A stretch of 64,000 bases of DNA from Balanoglossus misakiensis (lineage: Eukaryota; Hemichordata). Position 1 is the first letter of the stretch, and the number at the start of each line of letters is the position of its first letter. The DNA is taken from positions 4,092,001 through 4,156,000 of the forward strand of contig CM082576.2 in NCBI GenBank assembly GCA_040954595.2, read 5' to 3'. Under the pieces are notes generated by a model. It was not told the DNA's origin, made no database searches, and saw nothing but the letters and a program-made list of their open reading frames with translations. Below are positions 37,101 to 49,104 of this stretch, piece after piece. The translations under genes were made by a program, and so were the position numbers.

Positions 37101-40100
37101 AGCTATTGGTGCTGTTTTAGTGTTTATTAAATAAGTACCAAAGAAAAACCTCCTTTATCTCACTAATAACATTCTGTACATGTTGAACAAAATTAGCAGC
37201 TCATGGGGCTTTACTGTATATGTTTCAATGTCTAGGATTGGAACCATCAAAACACCTCAGCAAGACCATAGAAGAAATCTATCCTCACATGGTTGACATG
37301 GTAAGTGGTTCAAGCTGTCAAAATAAGCAAGCTCTTTTTTTATCTCACCCTTGTCATGCAAAAAATGGACCTGACACAGTTTACACTTTCATTTACAAGA
37401 TCATTTTGTAAAGTTCTGGGCTTTTTTACTGTTTCAGAAACTGAAATATGGTTTAAATGTGTGCGGGGAAGGTGGCGAGTATGAAACGTTCACTCTTGAC
37501 TGTCCGTTATTCAAGAAGAAAATTGTAGTGTGAGTATTAAAAAACGTCTCAATAACACTTTTTTTCCTTGGTTAAAGGGACATCAGTTGTAGTTACCTTT
37601 TTCATTATTTTTGTTATGCATATTTTTGAGCATCCTGGATTATATTTGTTGCTCATTGGTCTCATGAATTTTTTTGATCAATTTTTTTTGTCATACACAT
37701 GTAGGTACGAGTCTCAGACAGTGCTACATTCGGACAATTCAGTCACACCAGTAGCCTACCTGAAACTGAAAAATATTGGTTTGGAAGAGAAACCTTGGGT
37801 GAGTACATGTAGATCACAGTGCAATATGATACATAGAACAACAATACTGGAAATACAGCTAATGTCCCTTTAAATAACCCTGTCTTTCTTATTCCCAGGA
37901 CCCAAACCAAGACATGAAAGACAGACTACTGAGACTTCCAATGAAGAGAGGCTTCACTTTGATGAGTGAACTTTCCAACTGTGGTCAAATGTCACAACGT
38001 GTTGTGTCCAGCATCACACCACAATGGACTCCAGTGTTCAAAGTGAAACAACCACAGTTTCCAGGTTTGTATGCGGTGAAGCTCTGTTACCGCGTCTCTG
38101 AATATGTGCATGTTTGGATTTCTTTGACTCTAATTTCAGTGACCCAGACTACAGAATTTATCGATTTTGCTCAGAATGATTTTTTTTTGTCATTTCTGGG
38201 GGGTCATTTTTGGATCAACAAGTTTTTCCAAGTACAAATGTTTACTTTAGCAAACATTTAGTGGGCTGTGAGTTTTCTTAACATTATGAGGCTTTCCATT
38301 TCAGCTGTGGTTCAACCGAGGGTGGTATGTGAGGATAACCAGACCGGTCACCTGTGTGTGTCAGGGATCAGTGCTTCTGGAAACGCAAGTACAGAAGATG
38401 GTATCAAAGATCTTGTGAAAACAGCCATGGAGAAACTCAAGGGTGAGATAATTTTTCCGTTTTGTAATGCTCAATTGGTAAGGACGACATGCCAAATAAA
38501 GTTTCAAATATTTCACTCATAAGGGTACATTTGTACATGCATGTACTATAGTTCTCCTGAGAATCATATTGTGTTTTTCTACAGACTAAGAGTGATACAT
38601 ATGTATTTTATTTCTACAGGTGCATTAGATAAACATGGCATGGAGATGGCTCACATCTTTCTGGTTCATCTGTACCTAAAAGACATGTCCAAGTTCAAAG
38701 ACATCAACTCTGTTTACTGCCAGTACTTCTCTCTGAACCCACCAGCAAGGTAAAGTGTATGCTAGCTGACATTTGCCAGTTTGGTGCGGTCGCTGCGCGA
38801 TTCGTGCAAGATGGCCTGCATCAGATGGTTGGAAATGCTAAAGGATTTGTTCTTTTTTTTTTTTGAGGGGAGTTTCAACATCCAACAAGCATGGAAATTG
38901 TAACATATGCTGCATCAGCCCTTATGGTTGAGTGATTCACTGAGATCGTCCATTCAGCACCGGGCCACCATACTGTTTTATGTGTAGCTACAGGAATTAA
39001 AAGTCAGCACAATTGGGGTCGAACCATCTCTGCTTTTTTCTCTCTCACAGGGTATGTGTCCAAGTTGACTTGCCCAGTGATACATTGTTACAGATAGACT
39101 GTCACGCATACAAGCCACTGACCTCATTGACCACTTCAGACCATCCCAGCCCATCCGCCAGGACCACCATGCATGTCCAGAGTCTGTCTCACTGGGCACC
39201 TTCTAACATTGGGCCGTACAGTCAGGCGACTCAGGTAGGAATAAGGTAGCTTGACCCTTTCACCCCCAGTTCCCTCTATAGAGGTCTACCAACCTTACCA
39301 TAGAAAACATTGGGTTTGGACTGAACCTTGGTGGTGAAAGGGTTAAGGTGCAGATATTGTATTTCATTTATTAATATATTAGTATATAACACTTGAATAT
39401 GACAGACGTTAACTCTTCTAATTTCAAGCAGTAAAATGAAAATTGGCATAATTATTGAACTTTTCTAATTGGTGAACATAAATTTAGCTTTGGTAATATT
39501 GGTGTATGCCTAGCAAAATTGATTGCCTATTACCTACTTGGATATACATGAACATGTAGTAATTACTACGGGAACATCTGTCAGGATAACATCATGTCAC
39601 CCAGTTGTCAATCAGTTTGATTGTCTATTTTTTTCAGATTGGGAATGTTTGCTTTGTGGCTGGGCAGATTGGATTGTGCCCTGCCAGCATGGAGCTGATA
39701 GAGGGGGGTATTTGTGCTCAATCCCGATTGGCTGCTCGGAGTGCCAAACGAATATTGGCTGCCATGCACCCCAGGTTGGATCTGAGCTCAGCCATGCAAG
39801 TGGTATGCTACCTGACTGATGCCAAATTCATACCTATTGCCAAGATGGAGTGGCAACGCCAAGTGGAACTCTCAGAAATGGTATGCAAGATGGAAACCTG
39901 TTTCCTGCGAAACAGCTAGACATGGATCGTTTTAACATTATAGAGAAATCCATCGGATATGTTGACATGCGGCTAAAAACACAGTGATGAATATTTGGTA
40001 GAAATTCATCCAGTGTGCATGTCTCCCAGGAAATATTAAATTTCCACAACCATAAATAATGAAGGAAGGGGGGGGGGAGGTGTCATAAATAACTAAAGGG

Positions 40101-41962
40101 GAAGGGTTATTGTTGAACCTGAGACAGTGACTCAAAAGAGACTGTTGTTGGCAATTCGGAATTAGTTCATTCCATTGTTTTCTGGTTAAGTATAATATTT
40201 TGCAAATCCAGTCATTCACCGTGTATTGAGAATTCATTTGATCTTTTATTCAACATCTTTTTTTTTTAAACTCAAAATTGTATGTGGCTTGACCCATTGA
40301 CAGACAGTGTATGTAAGCCTTTAATACCAGTAAACAATGATGCACTTTATATAAAGCATGGTAAACACAGTTCTATTATGAGTGAGTGTGACTGGCCACC
40401 ATATGTTCATATCAAAAATAATGGTGATGATTTCATTACAGATGAACGGTTACAACAGCAACACTGATACAAGTCCCGGACTGATGACTTATGTGGTGGT
40501 ACCGATTTTACCCAAGAATGCACTGGTGGAGTGGCAGGTTGTTGCTCACACGGAAAAACAATGGTGGCAGTGTAAGTCTAAACTCAAGGGAGGGGTCTAT
40601 CCCCCAGTTCCCAAATTGCACAGAAACAATTAAAGTTAAAAACCTGCAACCAAGTTACAACTTAAATGAGGCTAGCATATGTGAGTATTAATAATTGTAC
40701 AGATTTATATTCTGGTTTTCAGCTGATATTTATTTTATTTTTTTGCAGATTCTAAACACAGTATCCGAGACTGGAGTGACCACAAAATTGTCTGTGAAAG
40801 CTGTTTTAGTTTACAAGACTCTGTTGGTGCAATGCAACTCTCATTGGGTCAGTGTTTAACCCCCCAAAAAACTCTCCAGTATCATTATGTTATTTTGCAT
40901 TGCGTGTTGAGTTCACATAGTACACGCCAATTATATTGTAGCATCCATATTGCTCTTCCAGATGTTTCACCCTCGGTCAATCAGTGTTTTACCCTTCTTT
41001 TCATATAGTTAATAGGAAGCTGTTTTCGTTTCCCAGAGCAGATGTCTTTTTCAGCATGAAGGATCTGTGAGTGAATGGTTGTTGAATCACAGTGCTACAT
41101 GAGTATGTCAGGAGACAAATGTCACCCAGATTTTGAATAGATTATGACAGCACAAAACTATGTGTGCAGAAACCATATTTTCCCTTTGTCTTTCATTCTT
41201 TTGTTATGGATTGTTTAAGCCCTTTTATATACCCGTAATCACCTCTCTCTGACCCAGAATTCAAGTTGTCATTGGTGAAGAATGAAAAAAAATTCAGACA
41301 GTAAAAATTTCGTGCATGAAGTGTTTTCTGTATGACGAAACAATGAAATTATTTTTACTTGTGTGCACAGTCCTCAGTTACAACTAACTGTCCCCAAAAG
41401 GTGAGACTGTACTTTTTCAATCTAATTGTAATTCTACTGTGTTGTTGTAATTCTTCCACAAACAGAAATTGGCAACGAAGACGAAACCATTGATCTCAAG
41501 GAAACACTTGACAAACTCTTAGATGTGGTGTGGAAGAAAGGGTTGCCATGGAAACAGATGGTGATGATGAGGGTGTTTTATCGCAGTGATGTACTTAGCC
41601 ACAGTGATTTACACACAGGTGGGTGAACTTGTGAATTGTGACGATCGATGTGCGAGAGTTATTTCTACCTGTAGACTAATAGTTTGTGGAAACGGTTGTG
41701 TTTTCATGTAAAGCCTGAGCTTATTTAGTTTTGCCATTGGATCCAGATTGGCTGGCTGTAGGCAGTGTGTGAGCATTCAGGCATCCCCCCCCCCCCACAC
41801 ACACACACATTTTAATACTTGTGTTCAACCTTTGTCATCTTCACAGCTTTGGAAGACTGCCTGGAACACATGGACGAGAGAGTGGCTGCGTTTAGCCTGG
41901 TGCCGGTCAAGGAACTGGCAGGGAGGGCGATACTCACAGCATGCTGCTGGTGGCAAGAATGA
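33486..41962 (+). CDS. DPH6: Diphthine-ammonia ligase, long form with RidA-like domains
   Basis: Catalyses the last step of diphthamide synthesis on elongation factor 2, ATP-dependent amidation of diphthine. The product is 700 residues. Exons: 33486-33508, 33989-34080, 35399-35583, 36151-36224, 36742-36860, 37236-37300, 37438-37529, 37705-37798, 37899-38064, 38305-38442, 38620-38749, 39051-39234, 39638-39880, 40442-40571, 40749-40847, 41466-41618, 41847-41962; all phases agree. Domain order: N-terminal ATP-pyrophosphatase (SGGKDS loop at residues 8-13; GEGGEYETFTLDCPLF near 196-211). Next is a RidA/YjgF-like domain (about 303-420) with PARVCVQV, whose Arg matches the RidA substrate-binding Arg. 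A second RidA-like domain starts NIGPYSQA near 445, and a C-terminal extension follows. Human DPH6 (267 residues) lacks the RidA part; yeast Dph6 has it. AATAAA lies at 42684-42689. Confidence 0.95.
34136..34195. repeat. (CTGT)n microsatellite
   Basis: About 15 tetranucleotide units with two interruptions, in DPH6 intron 2. Confidence 0.95.
35629..35943. repeat. (ATTC)n/(ACTC)n microsatellite array
   Basis: Over 300 bases of ATTC units interspersed with ACTC blocks. An ACTCACTAACCAATTC segment recurs, suggesting higher-order duplication. Begins about 45 bases after the donor of DPH6 exon 3. Confidence 0.95.
36439..36567. mobile_element. Foldback MITE-like element in DPH6 intron 4
   Basis: A 129-bp element whose ends are near-perfect inverted repeats. 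CAATCTGATGAAAATCAGAT then GTAGGGTA at the left matches TACCCTACATCTGATTATCA then GATTG at the right, apart from a three-base indel. Inner blocks also pair (GGCGACATCTTT with AAAGACATCGCC). No coding capacity. Confidence 0.8.
36691..36734. repeat. (CT)n followed by T-run before DPH6 exon 5
   Basis: A CT repeat and a T-run of about 18 form the polypyrimidine tract immediately upstream of the acceptor at 36741. Confidence 0.85.
39251..39346 (-). mobile_element. Short terminal-inverted-repeat element, copy 2 (DPH6 intron)
   Basis: Reverse-orientation copy of the element at 27189-27281, 96 bp. It shares TTAACCCTTTCACCACCA, TTCAGTCCAAACCCA and AGAGGGAACTGGGGG on the minus strand, with a 3-base insertion and a few substitutions. 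Confidence 0.8.
41784..41808. repeat. C-run plus (AC)n microsatellite
   Basis: About 12 C followed by AC units in the last DPH6 intron, just upstream of exon 17. Confidence 0.85.
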
Positions 41963-44900
41963 AGAGAGGGAACCCCCCCCCCCTTCCCGGCACCCACACC
42001 CCCAGCAGAGTCGCACCACTCTTGCAAGGGAGGGTGAGGTCAACAAGGTTGAGACACCCACCCTACCCCACCCCCACCCCAACCGCCTACCTGCAAACCC
42101 TACCGTGACAATGACAGCTGTTCTCCGGCAAAAAAAAAACTTTCTGGGTGATGTTGTCAAAGGATTGCCGGAAGTCCTTTATTAATCTGTATGCATACTG
42201 TGCCTTTCCCTCATGGGATATATATAATTTTCTGCAGCATTCATTCATTATGTTTTCATTCAGTCTGCTGACATAGGTGTGAGCCCTCCAGTAATTGCTC
42301 ATGACGTGGCAATGATAACATCCATAATGTTGGTATCTATTTGTGATAGATTCTTAATGACTTCTGTTAATAATGAGGACTGGAATTTCCTGGGGCCCCT
42401 TGCAGAATTGATTTATCCTGTCTGGCCATGATGAGACAAATACCACATCTCATAAATGTCACTGCCACATTGTAACAACCATTTCAGTTAGCTGTTAATT
42501 TTTTGACGTGTTCTCTGCTATTCCCATGGAATCTTTAGCAAAAAGGGAACTTTCAATTTTCACTTTGATTTGTCTCTTGATTTGAATACTAATACTATGA
42601 TAAAGTCTTAAATTGGATTTAGTGCAAATAGCGTTTTCTTCCTCTGCTTTCTGTAATGCTTAATTTATAATAGATCCAATGCAAATAAAGCTGTATTTTG
42701 ATTTAGTTTGACTTGTGTTTGACCCGTGTTTCTGTGACTGTGCGGCCACTAGCTGGAAGAGCTGAATTCACATGCATTGCCTTACGCACATGTAAGTGAT
42801 CTACGGTCGATGTGTGAAACACGGTCGGATCAGATAACTTTTGACCACGCCCACCACCCTCCAAACCGGACCACTGTACAAACCAGACAGATTTCTCAGT
42901 CCGTTCAGAGTTCGGTTTTGACAGGTTTTACTGTATATACATATCTGAAAATAGGGCAGACTATTTCTAGTCATACTTCCCTCAAACTACAGTTTGACAC
43001 TGTGTGTGTGTGATATCATAAAACTAAAATGCACACATCATGGCAGACGTAGATCCCGTCACCCGTATTATCCGGACGCGGTTTATTGCACACAACTTCC
43101 TCACTGCAAATAAAGATAGAAGCCATCGTCATAAATCAAGGTTTGTTTTTCCTCCACATTTCCTTGTTCCTAATAATCTGCTCTTCAGGTCACTGGAGAT
43201 AAGCATTTATTTCTATTTTCTTCGACATGGACCCTAATGAAATTTCTTTGAATTACGCCCTCTATAGGGCTAGTTATACTTTGCGAAACAACGTTGTTTC
43301 GCATAGGCCAAGAGATTGGATGCAGTATGTCATTCTGGCCACACGTGGCGGGCTTTCACAGCACAAGAGTAATTTCAGAATACTAGTAATCATGTGATAT
43401 TACCAATGTGTGTGTCACCTACATTTAAATGCAATTTTTAGTAATCACATTCAAGTACTAGCCAATCTAAATTTGAAAGTATAAAAATCATGAAAATACT
43501 GCGAAAAAGTGGTGGCTCGTTGGGCTTTAAAGTGTGAGGCGAGCAGGTGTACAAGAACGCAAACAGGATAATTTCATTCCAAATGCCCCCTGGCACACAT
43601 GTTGGAACTTGCAATTGCTCACTTCAAGGGCAAAATGAAGAGTTATAAAACATTTCCTGCAATATACGGTACATGTATCTCAAATAATAACTCACTCACT
43701 CACTCACACATGGTTTGTAACTGAGTAAAGACACGTCACACACTCTGTGGGATTGGAAGTTTTTATTCCCATTTTTGTTTTATTTGTGCAGCACACAGAC
43801 AAACATACCTCCTTATCTACACTAAAAATGACCCCATAAATTGACAGGAATATTGAAGTAGGATAAAGGTAGCATTGTTAGGAAAAAAGAGGTAGTCTGG
43901 ATTTATGGGCAAATATAGATACTGTATATTTGAAATCTCTTTGTTCTTGTTTTCCGTGCAGTTGTTCGTATCTTAAGTGAATTGACTGTTAAAGACTTAT
44001 TTTCCAGGAAAAACCATGGCATATTTTTGTACTTTCAAATCCAGCTGCCCATGAGCCTGTTGTTGTCAAACGCTTTGCCACAAGCGATGTCTACATTCTG
44101 CTACAGGTAAGGTCAAAGGTCACAAGCAGTAGCTCTGGTCGTGCCTGGCACTGATTGGCCTACGACAAAGAAGTTTGCAGAGAGAGAGAGAAAGGTTAAA
44201 AAGCTATAAACACAGCATTATTTTGTGAAACTGGCAAATGAGACCACCAGCCAGAACAAATCAAAGGGTTGTTCTTGATGTTACGCATCTTGTATTAATT
44301 GCTGCCTTGTTAGATAATTATCTTACATTTCGTTTTATTGCCTTGAAGGAACTCTATCGTCATCTATGTTTTATCGTCAACAAAAGCTTATAACAGCCAA
44401 AAGCAAAGTCTACAAGCAGACTCGCAGTGTGCTATCAACACACTGGTACAAATAAGGCTAAAAATTCTGGAAAAAAAACATTACACAGACAATGAAAGAC
44501 ATGTTTTCTGGTGTTTGAAGTGTCATAATGTCACAATCACTCTGTTGGTGTTCCGTTGACAAAAGTTAAAGACAAAGTCACTAAAAAGTTTACGCTAAAA
44601 TGGTAACATATTATCTACAGCCTACACAAATTTTTAGGTCGGTGCCAGAATATCAAATTTCTTAATTTTTTTGTCAAATAAATTTCCCCAATAAACCAGT
44701 ACACTGAATCGCTATCAAATGAGAGAGCTCTCAGTATCCGAGAGGCTCTGTGAAAACTCTTATTTTTTTTTTTTTACTCTTTTATGCACTGAATTGTAGA
44801 AAGACTTTCAACTTATACACATATTTTATAATACACCATAACGTTTGACAGAACAGCCAGCTCAGGTGATTCCAAGTCATGATTTCTGGGAGTTTATTAA

Positions 44901-47149
44901 AACATATACAATGTAATCGTCAAAATCACTTTTCACTGTAACGTCAGAACCACGCTGGGTTATCGGTAATTCTTTGTTTGCCACTGTGGTTGTTGTACCA
45001 AGTGAAGGCTATTTACAGGCAACATCAACATTAAAAGCATGTAGGAATCATAGGCATGTTAATATTATATCATAAAGTATCACTGACGGTTGAAAATTGT
45101 TGAACTTTTTTTAAAATTTTCACTAAGTGTGTATTATAATCTTCGTGCTACAAATGAATGACTTTGCACACTTTACCCAGAAACATTGAGATGGTGAAAA
45201 AACATGAACATGAGGGGTACTGATGGAGGTCAAGTGAGCTCCCTCAAGCATGCGAAGATTGCTTACGGTGTCAATAAGCTACATGTACACACATTTGCAG
45301 ATTTACAGGTGTAACTGATATGGGTGGGGATGACAAAAACATCAACCGGACAGACGTATACACGTTGTACATGACCTGTCTAGGCAAGCTGATATTAAAA
45401 CACGCACCCAGGTTTTTAAATGAAACTACGGAAAAGCTACACCGATTTTTGGTGAAGTTGTTCACTAGAATCTGCAAGGATGAAAAGGCCACGGCAAAAC
45501 GGGGTGACGAAGAGGGTGTTAATGAAAAAGTATGCAATGTACAAACAGAATGGGGATTGGTGAAAAATACACGTATGCCAAAATTGGAATAAAACCACAA
45601 TCAAAACACAATCAACATTATTTATCATTATTACTATTCAATCACAACATCTCAAATTGAGTCTATTCTACGAATATATTTACAAAAAAATTATTGATTT
45701 TTTTCTTAAGTCACTGTAAAGATGAAATTGAGCACCATACTACCACTAAGTTTATCTGGCTATTGTTAACCTAATCTAATTCTATACCAGAAATAGCATT
45801 ATATACATACATTTTTTTTTCTTTTCCAGTAATGGTTCTTATTCTCTATATGCAGTAGGGTGAACAAAAATAAGTGCAAAATAAATAGTGGGAGGTGTGC
45901 TGTGGATAGGATGCAAAATATCTTTTATAACAGTAGACTGCAGCTAACTATGTGCAAGGGGGAATACATTAGGTGACTGCTGCAAGTGCCTCAGCAAATG
46001 CAGAGCTTTTGTAGTTGTTAGTAGAGTATAATTACGTTAATCCAAAAAAATCTATGTGAACTTGTGTCAAATACTTCTGGCGATCAGCCTCACGTGTAAT
46101 ATACTAAGCTAAAGGTCACTATCATAAATTCTAATACTACTATAGTTCTACAGTTTAATTGGAACTTACAGGTCGGCATAAAAAAATTATAGTCTGTACT
46201 AATTCGGCTTTAAAAACGATCCATACACCTTTCCACAAGTTAAATCAACAAAAAAGTATAGAAATATTGCACATAATGATTACAATCTGTAAAATGTTAT
46301 GTAAGATCATTTGTTGTGTTTTTTTTGTGTGTGTTGTAATCTGCATCACTGATGGAAATCACAATTGCGACTTGTGTTTATCCATACTCGGGGTTACAAA
46401 TCACATTCTAACAGGGGGGGGGGGGGGTTACATGCTTACTGTTGAGAGAAGTGGCAATATGCTAAATGGATATAAACAGACACTAAACAAAATCAACTAA
46501 ATATTACACTGAATTAATTTTCGATTCGAAAGGGAGGGGTGATCGGCACAGTTGGGAGCTAAACTGTTGAAGTATACAAGTCTCGTTCTAGTCTGTATCT
46601 GTTTACTAGTTTCTACAGTATTTGCTGTGGGCTTCTTTTGATGAAGCATCAGCCATCCAAGTGTTGTTCTCCCTCTCTCTGACACTGGAGGCGAACGAAT
46701 CTTCCAAGTTGTGCTAATTATTGACACAGCTGGATTTTGTGTGGCTTCTATGAAGTCAGCGAGAAGCTGGGCCCCATTAATACAATTCAGCCTAGAAAAT
46801 CATTACGTATGAAAAGATGTGTTCTGATTGTTTAGAAAATGTGGTATCCCCACAACAAATACTACTGTTTTATCGTTAGTCATTTGTTAATCGAAATTCA
46901 ACTTATGTTAAAATCTAAACTGCTTGTTGTTGTTGTTGTTGTTATTGGATCATCTCTTGCCGCCCTGAATTTATTTTTTTACATATCATGTTGCATCAGG
47001 ACCCCAGAACATATGGCCACCACCATCTCCCCCCTCCCTGGGGAGGGAGCCAGTTAATAAAAACCAGGAACACGGCCCGACAACATCTGGATGCCAGTAC
47101 GTCACCAGGTGGACGATTGGGAAGTGACACCTGATGGGTGATGGCGCTT
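41963..47149. other. Convergent region: DPH6 3' UTR and probable long exchanger 3' UTR
   Basis: The DPH6 3' UTR runs to about 42.7 kb (AATAAA 42684-42689). On the minus strand the exchanger stop codon is at 47150-47152. TTTATT at 43762-43767 and 43779-43784 (AATAAA on that strand) could end a 3' UTR of about 3.4 kb. A G-run of 14 lies at 46414-46427 and a (GTT)n stretch near 46925-46942. Open frames, including a 90-codon one at 45320-45592, show no recognisable family. Confidence 0.4.
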
Positions 47150-48914
47150 TTAGAATCCCTCGATGTAACAGTAACTCTCAAACGACGACAGCAGCAGATA
47201 GAGAAGCCACAGACACACCAGGAAGGCCGCGCTCAAGGTCTTACTCAACTTGGAGCCTCCCAGCTCTCCCCCGAACACGGACGTCATCTGCCTCCTGACC
47301 ATCAGGAAGATGATGGTGATGACGGCAAAAATGGTGAAGATGGTGACGGAGAAGGCCAACGAGCCCGTCGACACCCTGAAGTCCTCTCCTTTGGCCGCCC
47401 AGTAGATGGCCGCAACTGACCAGGCCAAGCCGATGCCCAGAAAGACGTTGACCGCATTACTGCCCGTCACATTGCCCACCGAAGCGTCTGCGTACTTATC
47501 CCCGACAGCGGCCACTTTGCTAGCAAACGTGTCTGTTGAGAAAAAGGGACTATAGTTACACACAGAGATTTCGATGAGGTGGTTACTTCAGTTACAATGT
47601 AAAAACTTTTCTCAGGGAGGAATATACTCTTGATGAAGAACTACGACTTTTGGATGTACAAGTTCTTTAAAGGTCCATTATCTGAAATTTCTAGTCGCAG
47701 AGAATTTTCTGAACGTTGCATATCTGTCAATCAAAAGAGGTGCCCAATCAAATCATACGGAGGGACGTTTTGAGTCGCGCGTGTCAATGGACTACTGTTA
47801 TGTAAATCATCCCAAGACCCACCCATACGAATATTCATATCAACTGGAAGAGTACAAAATCGTACAGTCACTTTGCCTGGCGACACGCCATACGCATACA
47901 CTACCATGGCATCTATGGTACATGGAGGGATTATCCACAGGTACAGCAGACTGTGCGTATAGAGTCTAGAAACTCACCCGGTACACTAGTTCCCAGAGCC
48001 ACAAATGAGATGGCAGTCACCGAGTCCTTCAGCCCAACCGTACAACCAAAGTGAGAGGCAATATCTCCAATGATTGCGGTCAGAAAACCGATGCAACTGA
48101 TTGACACAGCAAAGCAAGCCCACCCACTCCAGATGTCTGTGGGCGGTATGAAGGCAAACAGAATCTTCCAGAAAATGGACAAGAAATGCATGACGTAATC
48201 CATGCAGGATGGTAACTTTTCCTCGCCATCTTCATCCTCGTCACCTGCAATAAATCAAAGATCAAAAAATTTTAATAAGAGAGACAAACTACTCCATTGG
48301 CCTTAGCAGGCATAAAAATGGGGGAATCTATCTTACTAACTCCATTGGTTTGAAATAAACTTAGAATTTCCTCATCATCATTCTCACCTGAGCTGACGGT
48401 AATAGCTTCAGTAAACTGTTCCCTCCAGGAAGATGTACCGACTACCAGAGACAAATTGGCCTTCTTGATCAGCTTGTCAACCGTGTTCTGCAAAGCAGGT
48501 TCGCAAACACAAATTGAAGGTTTTTAAAAATTCAACGGCACGTGAATGGACAAAATTGTCCCACTGTCATGGCTTAACCCTCTCACCCATAGTTCTCCGA
48601 TCCTACCCTGGTGTTTCCAACCAGAATGGGTGGAACCATGCACAAGAAAAAGGGGGTGAAAGGGCTAAAGACGGGCAAACCACAAACATTTCAGTGATAC
48701 TGCAGATCAGTGACCAAAGTTAGTGTACCTTAAATTCGGTGCTTTCCAGAATCAGAATTTCACATTTATTCAGATCTCCCAGCCTGGGTTTGCCCATGTC
48801 AGCGATACGTTTCTCCTCCACTGTCATGTTATTGTATTGACTGTTTTCTCCGGCTTCGTAGGCTGAGTCCTCATCATCGTCACTTCCTGTAACAATAATA
48901 ATAATACATGTAGT

Positions 48915-48967
<53 letters not shown>

Positions 48968-49021
48968 CCACCACCACCACCACCACCACCACCACCACCA
49001 CCACTACCACCATCATCCTCG

Positions 49022-49104
<83 letters not shown>

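Noticed and set aside
45320-45592. 90-codon plus-strand frame with plausible amino-acid composition
   Set aside because: Single frame in AT-rich sequence with no recognised family or splice context, probably within the exchanger 3' UTR.
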